NCBI GenBank assembly: GCA_019426215.1
Contig: CM033391.1
Location: forward strand, 11,520,708-11,584,707
Length of the DNA stretch: 64,000 bases
Source of the DNA: Buddleja alternifolia
Taxonomy: Eukaryota; Streptophyta; Magnoliopsida; Lamiales; Scrophulariaceae
Reading direction: 5' to 3'
A model generated the notes under the pieces. That model was not told where the DNA came from. It ran no database searches and saw nothing but the letters and a program-made list of their open reading frames with translations. Made by a program: the position numbers and the translations under genes. This document shows, piece after piece, positions 34,188-47,208 of the stretch; positions within the stretch are counted from its first letter, which is position 1, and the number at the start of each line of letters is the position of its first letter.

Positions 34188-34196
34188 CTATAAATA
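34188..34196 (+). promoter_or_regulatory. Candidate TATA box for the antisense PMD gene
   Basis: CTATAAATA lies about 200 bases before the ATG at 34393, next to the Tat 3' LTR. The gene reads out of the element's 3' end towards pol, on the opposite strand. Confidence 0.45.
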
Positions 34197-34392
34197 TCCG
34201 ATGATTCTTCTCTTTGTTTTCATAAATCACAAAACAAAAAATCTTTATCTCTAACTTCGTCTTCCTCTCTCTTTATCTTCTTCGAGTGAGTTAATTTTCT
34301 TACTCCTTCGTCTTCGAGCAGTACTGGGTAGAGCTTTCCTTCTTTCTTTCTCAATCATCACTTTTCGAGTACTCTCCCATTATTTTGAGTCA

Positions 34393-37300
34393 ATGGCTAT
34401 TCCCCTCCATACCGCCGCCCATGACCTAGGTTTCTTGGTGCCTCGAGCGACCATTCTCGAATGCGAGGCTTCTGAAGACCTGAATGACATTATTATGGCG
34501 TCTCGAGGCCACTATAGTGACATCAAGGTCGCATCTCTAAAAGAAACCCTTGTAGTTCCTCGATGGGTCTCTGACCGTAGGGGTCAATTGCTCAATCATC
34601 TAACTTTGGGCCCTCGATTTGAGTCATCGGCGTTAAAAAACGACGCTCCTAATGTCCCTAATCTTCTCGGGACTTGGCCCGATTTGGAAAGGGATGATAA
34701 TGCTCCATTATATATGCGAGGGCTAGTTCCGAAACTGGCTTGGACCAATATGAGCAAGCCCATTAATGGTTAGATAGGTAACACTGACGCTTTTTCATGG
34801 TTCAATCGTCTTTAACAATTCCATTCGAAGTGGATAGCCAATCGAATCATGGGGCTTGTTCGAATAGTCTGCTACCAAATACTTCCTTTCGAGCAGGTGA
34901 TGAAAGATGCCTTGGCATTTTTGTCGCATCCTTCGTACAATTGCTTTATCTTACCTCGAGGGTTCCAGACGATAACTCTCAAGGATATGGCTTTAATCAT
35001 AGGGTTATCTCCCCATGGCACCATACTGCCTACCAGTGAAGCAATTAGTGGAGCTCAAGCACTTTTGGCATCTTCTTCAGAGTGGCTTAAGCGTCATGGC
35101 AAGAGTGGAGGTGCCAACATTGCTTATTCTACCCTGGTCAAACATGTTGCTGAGTGTGAAGACCCAATTCCAGCCTTCGAGGAGGTATTGTTCTTAAATT
35201 TTGTCTTCTCTCGTTTATTCATTAACTCTGGTTGTGTTGTGAACAAGACCTTCCTCCCTTTATCTGCCAATATTGTGGCGACTTTGGGGCCCATCGAACT
35301 AGTTCTCCTTGTATTGTCTCAATTTTACCATATGATGTTCCACCTCCACCGGGACCCTTCGAATGCTAAAAGACTATCTCGTCCATTATAGTTGTTGTCT
35401 TGTTGGGCCTTTCTTTACTATCCTGAACTGTTAAACATCAGGACCCCCGCGTCCTTCGAAAAAGCATCTTGAACCTCTTCTATTTTTAAAACTTCCTCGA
35501 GTTGGGTCTATCATGGAGAGGCTGCCATCAACTTACTAATCCCCTTCGAGAAAGCCTTGTACCTCTTGGCCTTGAGTACCATGTACAACCCTCTCTATGT
35601 CTCGACCTGGCGCCCTTTTTTCGAGACAAGGCATGACCAGGAACCTACTCATTGGTCCCACACCGCTCTTTCGGTCTGGTTAAGAGCAATGGACTCCTTG
35701 CGGCGTTCTGATGAAGATCGTCCTTATTGGCACTTCATTTTATCTTCTCGAGACTTATTATATGCAGACAACACTCCGGGTGTTGAGGTTTATAACCCCC
35801 AGGTAACCTTACGGCCTTTTCCTTTGAATGTATAATTTCTTTCGAACTCATAATGCTTCTCGAATACACATTTTCCTCTTCTTGACCGGTTATCTATGTT
35901 TCTTGTAGCTATGCTCGAGACAATTTGGCATTAATCAGAGCTTTGCCTTACCCTTTTTGGGAATGATGAACTGCCCGTGGTCGGCAAGATAATATTCTAT
36001 CCCAAAGACCAAAACGGATCTGGCAGAGACAATTATTCGAGGGATGCCTCCTTGTCAAGTTTTTCCTATCCCCATACCGGCTTTTTGTAGGATCCTTCGA
36101 ATGGAGCAATGTCTTGCTGATTTCTGGAATCGTGTCTTGCAATGCTATTATTCCAGGCGAATCATTTGGAAGTTGGTCGTCGATGCTGCACGAATTTGTG
36201 CAGGTTCTGCAAATGTAGCCGACCTCTCGAGGCTGCTTTCTGTCGAGGTATGCCAGTAAATGTCTTCTTTCCTTTTCTTCTTTTAATCCTTTCCCCCATT
36301 TTCGAATGTTAACTTAGTTTTGCCTGTCTTGACAGGATGTCGCTTATCTCATCCCTTATGGATTAAAATCCGACTGGGATTCGAAAGAGACGATCCTCTT
36401 ATACAAGCACATAAGGGGTTATTCCAAGCCCTTTGAGAGTCGGAAGCCATCACTCAAATTGACCCAAGTGTTAGGGTTAGACCCTCTGCATGTTCATCCA
36501 AAGCAGCAAAATCGAAAGTCGGTCCTTCTACTACTTTGGCCCTTATTACTAAAAAACGAGGGGTTCTTCTTATTCAAAAAACTCCTGCCTTGAGTTCTAC
36601 AACTGAAATCCACCAGGCATCTGTTGGAGATGAAGAGGAGGAGGTGGACCCCCAGCCCTTTGTTCGAAGGAGCAATAAACGCCCATGTTTAGAAGAACCT
36701 TATGGAACTTCTAGTAATTACCTTTATCTATTACCCCGCTTCCTATTTTCCTTTTGGTTTCAGCACACGTAGGAATTTTACTTTTATTCGCCATTTTCTT
36801 AAGTTTATGTCCCTTGCATAGGCCCTTCAATCGAGACTACTATCCTCGAATCAGATACTCTCGACCTTGATGTTGAGGATGCTCTCAATATGGATCTTTA
36901 TACGGTCCCACCACCAACAAAATCTCCCTCTGAGCTTTCCTCCGAAACCCAAACTGCTCCTACTGAGGAGATTACCCCGTCTGATATGTCCCGCAAGGTA
37001 TTTCTAATTTTCTTTCGAAAATACTTTATTTTTATTTCGATCCTTCGGTTAGGCTATAATATGTATATTCTTCGAATATGTTCACAATAGTTTCTGCTGA
37101 TGCTGCAAGTACCTCTTTAGTCCCGGTGAACCCTGTTCAAAGTGTCGATGATATGGCAACCACTGCTGGTCTTTTATTTTCGATTTTAGGTATCCTTTTT
37201 GCTTTTTTTGAGTATATTATGATCTTTCACCACTTGTATAGATAATACTTGTGAGTTTTATTGCAGGATTACTGTCTTCAGAGAACTTGGTTATCCCTAC

Positions 37301-38117
37301 CTTGCCGTCCATGATAAGGCTATTCATTACTTCTCCAACAGGAGCTTCAACCATATTTGTGGACCCATCCATTCTGGATAGTCTTGGAGTGAACTCACTT
37401 GGTGGCATTCCTTTCCAGCCCCTGCCGGGTCCTTCTCGAACTACTGCCCCATCGATTCGGATTGAAAAAATAAATCCAATTTCAATTCTTCCAATCGAAC
37501 CAGTACTGGATCCATCTTCTTCAAACTTGATGGCCCCTGCAGCACTTGCCCCATCATAGGTAAGTTTTTTTGGTTTTTTATTACATAGGTTTTCCAATTT
37601 TTTACTTATGCGTTTATTTTAATTTTTTCTAGGAGACGTTGCCCCTTTGGCATTTTCTAGGAGTGAATTGACCGAGGCTCTTTACGATATTAGGCGGTAT
37701 CCTAATGATTCCATTGTGGTTGAGAGGCTTCGAGCCCTCCTCGATGAGGCCACTTCGAGGGTAGCCGATCCATGGTTGCCTATGTTCCAAGCGGCCCGTC
37801 AAGTATTCGAATCATGTCTTGCTGGCCTTGTTGATTTTATTGATCAGGGTATCAACCCATTTGAGGAAGAGATGTCCCTCGAGCGCTCCCAGAGGATGAC
37901 CCAACTCCAGAATCAGGCCCCGATTTTGGAGAACATTCGAACAAATTATTTATCCCAGATTGCCGCTATAGATGCGCAGATTGCAACTCTCCAAAGGGAA
38001 AGGGATCGCCTCTCTCACCTTACCAATCAAGTCGAAGGGGATATCACTAGTCTCCAAGACCAGATCGCCTATCTCACACATGAGCTCGAGGAGATAGTCG
38101 GGTCAGCCTTACTCTAA
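34393..38117 (+). pseudogene. Antisense plant-mobile-domain (PMD) gene inside the Tat element
   Basis: A multi-exon gene on the strand opposite to the Tat pol. Exon 1 (34393-35802) encodes a plant mobile domain (aminotransferase-like PMD; MAIN/MAIL1 relatives), with ALAFLSHPSYNCFILPRG, TITLKDMALIIGLSPHG and later RPYWHFILSSRDLLY. Exon 2 (35909-36247) continues with SRQFGINQ and IIWKLVVDAARIC, and exon 3 starts at 36336 (DVAYLIPYGLKSDW). Later exons are Ser/Pro-rich; the last (about 37634-38117) has a coiled coil. Introns have GT-AG ends. Exon 1 has in-frame stops near 34771, 34813, 35389 and 35470, exon 2 has one, and a frameshift lies near 36530, so it is dead. Antisense PMD ORFs between pol and the 3' LTR are known to me for Tat elements. 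Confidence 0.82.
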
Positions 38118-38336
38118 AGGGATGCCTTCGAATCTGCCCTTGAAGTATTAGTTAGCTCTTTGCATTTTATTCGATTTTAGGATATTACTAATGTATTTTA
38201 ACATTATTATTTTATTGTAAGAAATCTCTACCAGTTTCGGTAGCCTTTTAAATATAATCGATTCATTTTCTTTCCATATGCTCGGTGTATAATTCTTTAA
38301 ATATTTTGCATTCATCGCTCTACCATATTCAAATCC

Positions 38337-39471
38337 CATTTAAATATCTAAGTTTAAATGAGTTTCCTGACAACTTATTCGAAATCTGGAATGGTCCTTC
38401 TCATTTAGGCGACCACTTTCCATAAAAATGATCTTTTGACCCTTCCGGTAAGATCATTTTCCAAACCAAGTCTCCTATATCGAAAGACCTTGCTTTTACT
38501 TTTTTGTTATAGCTTTTGTCAACCCTTTTCTTCTGAAGTTCAATTTTCCGCAAAGCCATTATCTGTACCATCTCATGATCTAATTTTTTGATGTTCATAT
38601 TTTCGACAGATTCTTCTGTTGTAAGATGCATTTATTCGCAAATTCTTCTCGATTTTATACTGATTTTCATAGGAATGACAACTTCATGACCATAGACCAG
38701 TTGAAACGGAGATATTCCCAAACTATCCTTTTTTATTGTTCTTAAAGCCCATAACGTATCAATTAGCAGTTCGTGCCAATTCCTGGGGTTATTCCCTATC
38801 ATTTTTGAAATACAACCTTTAATCAATTTATTTGATGATTCGGCCTGCCCATTTGCCTGGGCATAATATGGTGTTGAATTTAATAACTTGATTCCAAATT
38901 GATTTAAGAATTCGATCATCTCTGTACTGTTAAAGATTCTGGCTTGATCAAACGTTATAGATTTAGGGATCCCAAATTTGGTAATTATGTTTTCTTTAAT
39001 GAACTCCATCACTTGTTTTGAATTGATGCTCTTGAAAGCCTTAGCCTTGATCTATTTTGTGAAATGGTCGGTCGCTACCAAGATGTAGCTATGCTTTTTA
39101 GAAGAAGCATGTTTGATTTTGCCAATGATATCCATGGCCCATCCTCGAAATGGCCATGGCTTGATTATTGAATTCAATTCGGCCACAGGTTGCCTTAATA
39201 TTTTGCCAAACCTTTGGCATTGCCTGCATCTTTTGGCATAATTTATGCAGTTTCTTAAAACCGTTGGCCAATAGTACCCATATTTGTGTATTAACCATTT
39301 CATCTTCTGCCCTACTTGATGGGTCGCACATATACCTTCGTGCGTTTCTGCCATGATGATCATGGCATCTTCCAAATCAAGACACTTTAGTAAAACTCCT
39401 TGGGAGTCTTTTCTGTACAGTTCCGGTCCATCATAAAAATAATGATGCGCCGTTGATTTTAATTTATTCAA
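38337..39471 (-). pseudogene. Tat integrase (Ty3/gypsy), broken
   Basis: Minus-strand translation from 39471: the HHCC zinc-binding module (HEGICATHQVG...CRQCQRFG), then KPWPFRGWAMDIIGK with the first catalytic Asp, ILVATDHFTK, a second block around ITFDQARIF, and AQANGQAESSNKLI with the Glu. The C-terminal part ends GKWSP, a stop codon at a conserved Trp, then EGPFQI. Stops or frameshifts lie near 39052, 38632 and 38400. Upstream (higher coordinates) the gene is cut off at about 39471, where the truncated Sirevirus begins; reverse transcriptase and RNase H are missing. Confidence 0.9.
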
Positions 39472-39476
39472 GAATC

Positions 39477-40282
39477 CTCCCTAATGGCATATTTATTAAC
39501 CAAGCTAATTATACAAGAGACATGATTAAGAAATTTGGTGTGGAAAATGCATCATCTTCAAAAATTCCAATGAGCCAAACGCTTAAGTTAGATAAAGATG
39601 AAAGTGGGAAGAAAATTGATATCTCTAACTATATAGTATCATTGGACTTCTTTATCTTACCGCTAGTAGACCTGATATTATATTTTCGGTATGCATGTGT
39701 GAACATTTTCAAGTTGATCCAAAAGAATCACACTTAATCGCTACCAAGAAGATCCTTAAATACCTAATAGGCACACAAAATGTGGGCTTATGATATCCAA
39801 GGGACTCTCCTTTTGAACTAATTGGTTATTCAGATGCAGATTTTTCAGGATGCAAAATAGATAGAAAGAGTACTAGTGGTACATGTCAATTTCTAGGTGA
39901 TAGACTAGTTTCGTGGAATAGTAAGAAACAACAATCCATGGAGACTTCTACCGCTGAGGCAGAATATGTTGCCGCTGGGAGCTGTTGTGCACAAATCCTT
40001 TGGATGAGGCAACAACTTAGAGATTATGGAACAATCTTAGATTCTACCCCAATCTCTTGTGATAACCAAAGTGCTTTAGCTATGACCCAAAATCCAATCC
40101 TTCATTCTAGAACTAAACGACATTCGCTACCATTTCTTGCGTGACATGTTCAAAAGAAAGATATCTCCATGCATTTCATTGGTACTGACAAACAACTGGC
40201 AGATATCTTCACCAAAGCGCTCAACGAACAACGCTTTCTCACTTTGAGAAGTGAACTAGATATGATTGATTTAAACGCTTAA
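39477..40282 (+). pseudogene. Sirevirus pol 3' fragment (end of RT and RNase H)
   Basis: Translates to [20 protein letters not shown], then frameshifted copia RT and RNase H motifs, with [13 protein letters not shown] and SCDNQSALAMTQNPI still readable (39938-40144), ending at TAA 40280-40282 like copy 1. Multiple frameshifts. Confidence 0.9.
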
Positions 40283-41118
40283 TCATACAACATCACATCA
40301 TTTATAGGCATATCATCTAGGGGGAATCCACTTTATTATATTGTCTCAAGCGATTTCAAAATTGAAATAAGTTATCAATTTTAGGGCGAACTTTAAAATT
40401 GTACTTATTCAAATCAATAAGCGTCTATGATAAAAAATTAATTTCAAAATTTTTGTGCATTGAACATTAGCGTTTATCTGTTATACATTACAAAATCAAT
40501 CTCTAATAAAATTAAATGAAAATGTCTTTTCAAAGCGATTGAACTTTATTAAAAGACTTCAACGTTAAGAATATTTCCACTTAAACGATAAGTAATTTTT
40601 TTGAAATTCATGCATTGTTTTCATCACTAAAAGGTAGCGTGTGGATAAGTCCAAAAGATAAGATTTGACAACTGCCCACGCGCTCCTATCAAATCAAACT
40701 GATGGTCAATGATTCCTATGAATAGGCGGTTCGGTAACTGTGCATGTCTGGGTATGTGCCAGTGTACCATTAGGTGCGTGCAACTCACGTTGAACATTTT
40801 CAAAATTTCAAACATTTTTGAAAAAGTAACTGCGGACTCCAAAATTTAATAATTCAAAGCAGTTATCCTATTTTACCGCACTTTTTTAAATCCGTCTTTA
40901 TGACTAAATGGTTCAGATTTAATTTTTGTTATTTTTGAAATTAATTTCTTAATACGTGGCATTCATCCAAGCTATTGAAGAGTTATTTTTTGGCTCTATT
41001 TAAACCCTCCATGTTTTTACAGAAAAACTTTATCACTCAAATTTTCTTGCTGTAAAAAACTCTCTCAAGGAAAATAGACTCTCGTTTTAAACTCTCAAAA
41101 AGTTTCAAACCTTCATCA
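40283..41118 (+). other. Leader before the third ORF in Sirevirus 2
   Basis: Diverged counterpart of 26730-27561. It keeps the CTATTTAAAC sequence at about 40996-41005, some 120 bases before the ATG at 41119. No reading frame. Confidence 0.65.
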
Positions 41119-44100
41119 ATGGCGCCACTAAAATCATCCAAATCTACCACCGAAAAATCCTCCAAAACTGAAAAACCAGTCACTGTTAATGCTGAATTTC
41201 TTGTAAACTGGGACTACCTTTTTGGTAACCAGAACTTTTCTCTGAGGACTGTTCTTTCTCTTGTCCAAGAATCTAGTTTACAAGAAATGATTACCTCCCA
41301 TTCAAACATTTATGACGAAGAAACCCTTTTCTTCTTCAAGAACGCCAAAATTTATAATGATGGAAACTGCATTTCCCATGTCTTTTCGTTTGCCCGCGAG
41401 ACCTTTATTCTCACTCCTCAACTCTTGTCTTCTTTACTGCATTCTTAACGATGGAGGATAAGTTGAAGAAGTCAACCTTGGAGACGCCACCAAGGTCTGG
41501 GAACTAATCAAGAAAGATGAAGTAGATGCTGCATATGAACCTAACTTCAAGAAGAATGACATGAAGGGAAAATATGTCATTCTGGTTGATATTTTCTCAA
41601 AGATGATAAAGTGCAGGAAAGGAAGCTTCGATAAGATCTCAAACGTTCACTATAAGATGATGGCAGCCATTCTGACTAAGTTGAAGATCAATTGGTCGCT
41701 GTACGTATTTAATCGCTTTAAAGCAGCAATGGCTAAGTCTGTGAATCCCAAGCCTTATGGGATTGTGTTAAGTTTAGTTTTAAGTGCTAGCGGATTCGTC
41801 AACACTGCTGGAAAGAAAATCTCAGCGCTTAAGTTTTACGGGAAAAAGATGATCGGTGAGCTGCTCAAACCCAGGCGTCGGGGTGGTGCAGCGGTTTCCA
41901 AGGAAGAGTGTGAGCGACTGCTTGCGGAAGGTATTGTTCCCAGCGATGATGAAGAGCAAGCGACATCTTCTTCATCATCTTCATCGGAAGAGGAATTGGC
42001 GGTTAAGCGACCGAAATGAAAAATCGCTGTTAAAGTCGCTGAGCTAGCCAAGCCAGTCAAAAAGCAGAAGAAGAAGCCGGAGCCAAAGAAGAAGCAAAAG
42101 TCTCCCTCTCCTTCTCCCAAATCACCCTATTCCCCTCCAGCGCTTGTCTTCCCTCTAGAAGAAGAAGAAGAAGAAGAAGTACTGCTAGCCCGCAAGCGTA
42201 CTCCTTTATCCACTCCAGCTGAATCAACAAGCGCTCCAGTCGAACCAGCGAGTGTCCCTCCTCTTCCTTCTGACGATGTTCCTGAATCTAGTTCATAACC
42301 TAAAGCCACTACTCCATCTGAGAGGCTTTCTCGTGTTCAGGATCCTAAAGAAGTCCCAGAGCCTGAGGATCAAGCACCATCTGTTGAGACAGATTAAGCG
42401 ACTGAAATAGTCGATAAACCTCCTCAGGGTAAGCGTTGTAGTCTTTTTGTCTATTTCTAATTTGTGGAAATTTTGCTTGCATTTCTCAAAAGCTTACATG
42501 TATCAGCTCAAAGTATGTCAGACCCTGATGCACCTCCTCCCGAGGTCAATGTTGAATTGGACGTGGAAATGGCAACTGTTCTGGATATCGCTAAAAAAGT
42601 TGCACAAATTCTTCCTGACGTTGAAATATCTCCAGCTTAAGAAGTGGCTATTAATGCTAAGCGGTCGATAGAAATGGCCCCTATCCCAACGGAAGCGATT
42701 GCCATTGTTACTACTCCAACAGGACCTCCTCTCGTGTCAGTGATTTCTTTCCTCGTGGTTATGATGCAGACGTTGAGTTTTACTATGCAGCCAGAGAAAA
42801 TGACACCCGAACTTTGGTTGACATGGAGATACAATTTCAAGATACTCTCCACAACCCGAAAATCTCTAATTCTGATAAGTTTGGATTCTTCGAGAGATTC
42901 GCTGATCTCGGTCTTTACTTGCTTGAGCATCTGCAATCTCGGTTAGAATACATTCGGCGACCAGCGTTCAACATGACAGAATTTAATGAAAAGTGTTACA
43001 ACTTCACTGGTCATTCAGCAGAATCCTTCTATCCTTTGCGCCAAAACAAGATCGTCATAAAAAACCCCATATGGGTGTTTGGTCAAAGAACCCTGATGAA
43101 GAAATCCTTAACAGGATTGGATACTCTGCGTATCCCAAAGTCGTTCATTCTCCTCAAAACTCTCCATCCCCCAAACCACTCAATTTATGGAAAGGAAAAG
43201 GACCATTCGTCGCTGAGCGTCCTAATCCTATCAATTCGTGGATAGAAGATGAAGCCTGCGAATATCTAGCAAGAGTATGGGATAATGATTATGATGAAGA
43301 GGTTGAAAGATTTGAGAAGTATATCGCTGCCAGAACAGATAATAAAAAGGCTGATATGCTTGGCAGAAGATGGATGATGGATACCGCAAGATGGGCTGAA
43401 GAGTTCGTGTTGCATTTCTACATGGTAGAAGAACTAGTGAGGTATCCCTTTTTGTTTCAATTTGGAGTAGAATACAGACGAAGAGGTTTTGTTATGTTCC
43501 TACTCGAGCAGAGAAAGGATCTGGTGGGGAATATTAGCGATTTGCCTTATTTCCGCCAATTAATAGAACACTATATTTGCCAGCATCTAAGCCTAATCGC
43601 TCAGGGAGGATGCTATGTCTATCACCCAACTCAAGACTTTGTACAACGTATCTCTCCAGACCTGAATGAAGATGCTTCAACCAGTAAGCAATCGATTCTG
43701 CCAGGAAAAAGTGAAGCTCACATGCGATTGGACAACGACTATACCGAGTTTCAAGAATTCCACAGAGACAGGAGAGCGATTGTAGAAAATGCACAATCGC
43801 TGGACATCTCCTTCGCTGAATATTTTAGCCTAAATCCATTCAGAGGCTATAACCTTCACCCTGTCTTAATGTGTGAGTAAAATATCTAAGTGGCCAAGAT
43901 GATCTCGCTAATCAGGCCAGTGGACTAAGAAGCAGCCCAAGCGCTAATGCCATTTATTTTGGACTTCTACAATTCCTATATTTCAGGAGTTGATCTACCA
44001 GAGGATGTGCAATTTGCACTCAGCAATGAAGAGCACGAAGACGCTATATTCCATATTCTACAGACCAACATCCTAAGTCCAAGGCATGTTATGGAAGCAA

Positions 44101-45265
44101 TTGGCCCTCTGTGGGTCATTGCTGTTGAGACACCTTCTCCCCAGGTGAAGATTGTTGAGATGTTAGAGGAACAAGCTCCTGCAATGGAAGTCGCTCAAAC
44201 TGACGTTGATATGCAAGTTTTTTATCCTAATGCTTCAAGAGTCGAGGTCCCATTGTGGCTCAAGTTGCAGAAATTGATGCTGCGACTCAATCTGTTGAGC
44301 AAGCGATTGAAGAGGTACAAACTGGGATGAATGAAGTTGCTGAGGAAGAACCTATTCTTTGTGATCCAGCTAAAGGCAAGGCTCCTTCTAGCGATTCATC
44401 AGACTCAGACTCTGAAAGTGATCAAGAGGCTAGAGATTTTAGAAAAGCAGTTTGAAACTCTCTTGGTAATATCACGGGCTCGTGTTCTTAGTTGGAAGAG
44501 CGAAGCAACTCAATGCTTAATCAAGTAGAGAGAATTCTTGAAGCTGGCATGAAAAATGTCAACAAGCTTACAATCTCTATGATGAATAGTATTGCTTCCT
44601 TGGTCAAAGAACTTCCAGATGACTTCAGCCGGATGCTTGCTCAGAATGCATCAGTTGATACCGAGTACCATACTTCTACCAATTTGGTATCTCAGAGTAT
44701 CGCTGAGCAAGTTGCTCTTTTAGTTGATGAAGTCAAGCTTCTACGCCGAGATATCGCCAGTTAAAAACCTCCTTTGATGATGCCAAGAAAGGGGAAGATC
44801 TGAAAGAAAAATTCCCAGTCCAAAGCCTTGAAGGAGTCCATTTCTAAAACAAATAATAAGCACTGGCGCTCAATGTTCGAAGAAATAGTAAGCATAAAGA
44901 AAATGCTCACTAAGAAGCAAAAGCCAAGATATTATCAAGGCAGGCACAGGCTTCCGGACTTGGATACTGACTTTCTAGAGAGTATGGGTTTTCATCCATA
45001 CGTTGGACCTCTTAGAAGACATATCAATTGTAAATCCACCAATGATCGAAGACAAGACATTTATCATGACTTGATCCTAGAACTTGGGATCCCTCCAAGG
45101 GATTGGGTGGAAAGATTATTGGAGCTGAATGAAAGCGCTAGACAGAGAAGGTATGACTATGATGAAATTCAGCATACAACTATGATAGACGCTGATAGAC
45201 TTCTCCTGGACCTAGCGAATGAAATCTACCAAGAAGAGGCAAACAAGAAGCGACAGAAAAGATGA
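41119..45265 (+). pseudogene. Third ORF of Sirevirus 2, decayed
   Basis: Homologous to 27562-31904 throughout: ATG 41119, the NWSLYVFNRFKAAMAKSVNPKPYG block, the Ser tract and Lys-rich region, the region around RWMMDTARWAEEFVLHFY, and the C-terminus ending RQKR and TGA at 45263-45265. There are many stops and frameshifts (for example near 41448, 42018, 42396, 43245 and 43880). Around intron 1 a deletion removed the intron and part of exon 2. The intron-2 donor (GTAAGC, 42429) and an AG acceptor (about 42509) are present, and they keep the same phase as in copy 1. At two places where copy 1 has stop codons this copy has sense codons. Confidence 0.85.
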
Positions 45266-45508
45266 TTGCTTATATGTTCTTATATGTTTCTGTTGTCACT
45301 TTAAATCTATTTACTTTCAGTATAAATCATGTATGCTTATTTTTTCTTATATGAATGAATGATTTATCGCTGAAACAACTTGTTGAGGCTAATCCAACTT
45401 TAGCTAACTTTACTAACTTTCTAAATGCTAACTTATGATTATTTTGGGCTTTTCTTTAAACTCTTAATCTATAAAAGAGTTATTTGACATCATCAAAAAG
45501 GGGAAAAT

Positions 45509-47015
45509 TGTTAGGAAATTTCATGTTAGATGTTTTAATGATGACAAGATGGGATTTTATGTTAGACCCCAAAAGAATGTAAGTTTATATTTTCATAGAA
45601 CAATTGTATAAGCGTTTGAAAGGTTGTAATTTTATTAAGCTTGTAATTTTTATCTTTATAGATTTTCGACTAAGTATTAGAAACCGAGTCGCTAATAGAA
45701 TTCTAGGTGAGTCTATTAGAGATGAAGTTGAAGATCAGCATCTGAAGTCAAGCGAAGATGAAGATTTTGTCTTAAAAAACTGCCAATCGCTACGGAATGT
45801 TTCAGGATTCATGAATCAAGCAATCAAAGTAATCAAGCGATCAAGTAGATCAGATTCACCTGAAATAAATTCCGAAGTCACTAAGGACTTAAATGCAATC
45901 ATTCAATCATTTAACGGACATTTATTTCCAACAGGAAATAAATTCAAATGCATTAAATGCTTGATAAGAGCATTAAATGTGATAAGGACAGATTGTATAC
46001 GGAGCAAGCAACCTATTGGCTTAGACTGTCAGAATTTCAGAGTTCAAACCTGCCACATCAAATCAGTGCAGCAAGATTTCAGGAATGTCAGAGAAAAGGT
46101 ATGACTCACTCACGTGTAAGAGGCACGCACCTACATGTGTCCAATGGACAAATCCTGAGAAATTGCCTATAAATACCCTACCTTAGCAAACCCTAAAAAA
46201 TACGCGCACACACAAGAAAGTCAAAACTTTGCTGAAATATTTTCTCAAGAAAAGCTTAGAAACTCCATATCCAAAAATTTTCCAAGCTTTTCACATACAT
46301 CACAGATATCTCAACATCTTCAAAGAAGAACCATACAATATTATTGAGATATCCTAAGTTGTTTGAACTTCCTAAAAAAAAACAAATCCGTGATCAAAAC
46401 CCTTAATCTCCTCTGTCAGTGTGAAGAAGTTTTTGACTCTACAAGCAATATTCCTGAGTGATAGAAGCTTGTTGGTGAAGATCTTCCTTGGTGCTGAAGT
46501 CTGTGTGATCAAGGAGCCCAAGATCATCATCCCCTCTTCTATTTTGTAGAAGCCTCTGTGTGATCCTTCGATAATCAATTTAGTGGAATTCCTCCAAGTG
46601 TTTAAGGAGAAAAAGGAAGTAGCTGGGATTACATCACCCAATGAACCTTATAATTCTTGTGTTATCTACTGTTTTATTGTCTTACTTTATATTTTATCAT
46701 TTACTCTGAAAAAGACAAATAAAACTGACAAGCGATTATTTGACCAAAACGAATGCTAAAGCTTTAAAATCATTTCCACTGTGCTAACCCTAATTAAGCG
46801 ATCTAACCTTTACCCTACTTTGGTAAATTGCTAAAATCACTAAGTCTAAGTTATCTTTACTGTAGTGCCTGACCTAGCGCTCAGCTTTCTAAGCGTTCAA
46901 ATCATTAAAAGTGATACAAAATTTTTGAAGTCGAAAAAAACTTCAGGGTCTATTCAACCCCCCCCCCCCCCCCCCCCGCTTTATAGACCCTTTCATATGC
47001 TACTTGGGACCATCA
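45509..47015 (+). repeat. 3' LTR of Sirevirus 2
   Basis: From TGTTAGGAAATTTCATG to CATCA, diverged from the copy-1 LTRs by many substitutions and indels. It has a C run of about 19 bases near 46960-46978, longer than in copy 1. Confidence 0.9.
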
Positions 47016-47208
47016 GTTGAGAATTAAATGGATTGGGATCCATATTAGGTCGCGGAGTTTGATTATGATTCAAATTCCCGTTTTGTTGATTATTCTACTC
47101 TTCGAAAGATACAGGATTCGAAGTCTGACCCACTTCGAATTGGCTATTTCGAGCCCGAGTCTCTCGAGGATAACCTAATGGGATCTCATTTGGGCTGACA
47201 TATCTACT

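Larger units (their letters stand above)
39477..47015 (+). mobile_element. 5'-truncated Sirevirus (copy 2, same family as copy 1)
   Basis: Starts abruptly inside the reverse transcriptase region (homologous to about 25913 of copy 1) and runs through RNase H, the leader, the third ORF, polypurine tract and 3' LTR. The 5' LTR, gag, protease, integrase and most of reverse transcriptase are missing. It sits inside the Tat element in opposite orientation. All coding parts are decayed, so it is clearly older than copy 1. Confidence 0.9.

Noticed and set aside
38117..39471. PMD gene and integrase as one unit
   Set aside because: They are on opposite strands; the integrase belongs to the Tat pol.
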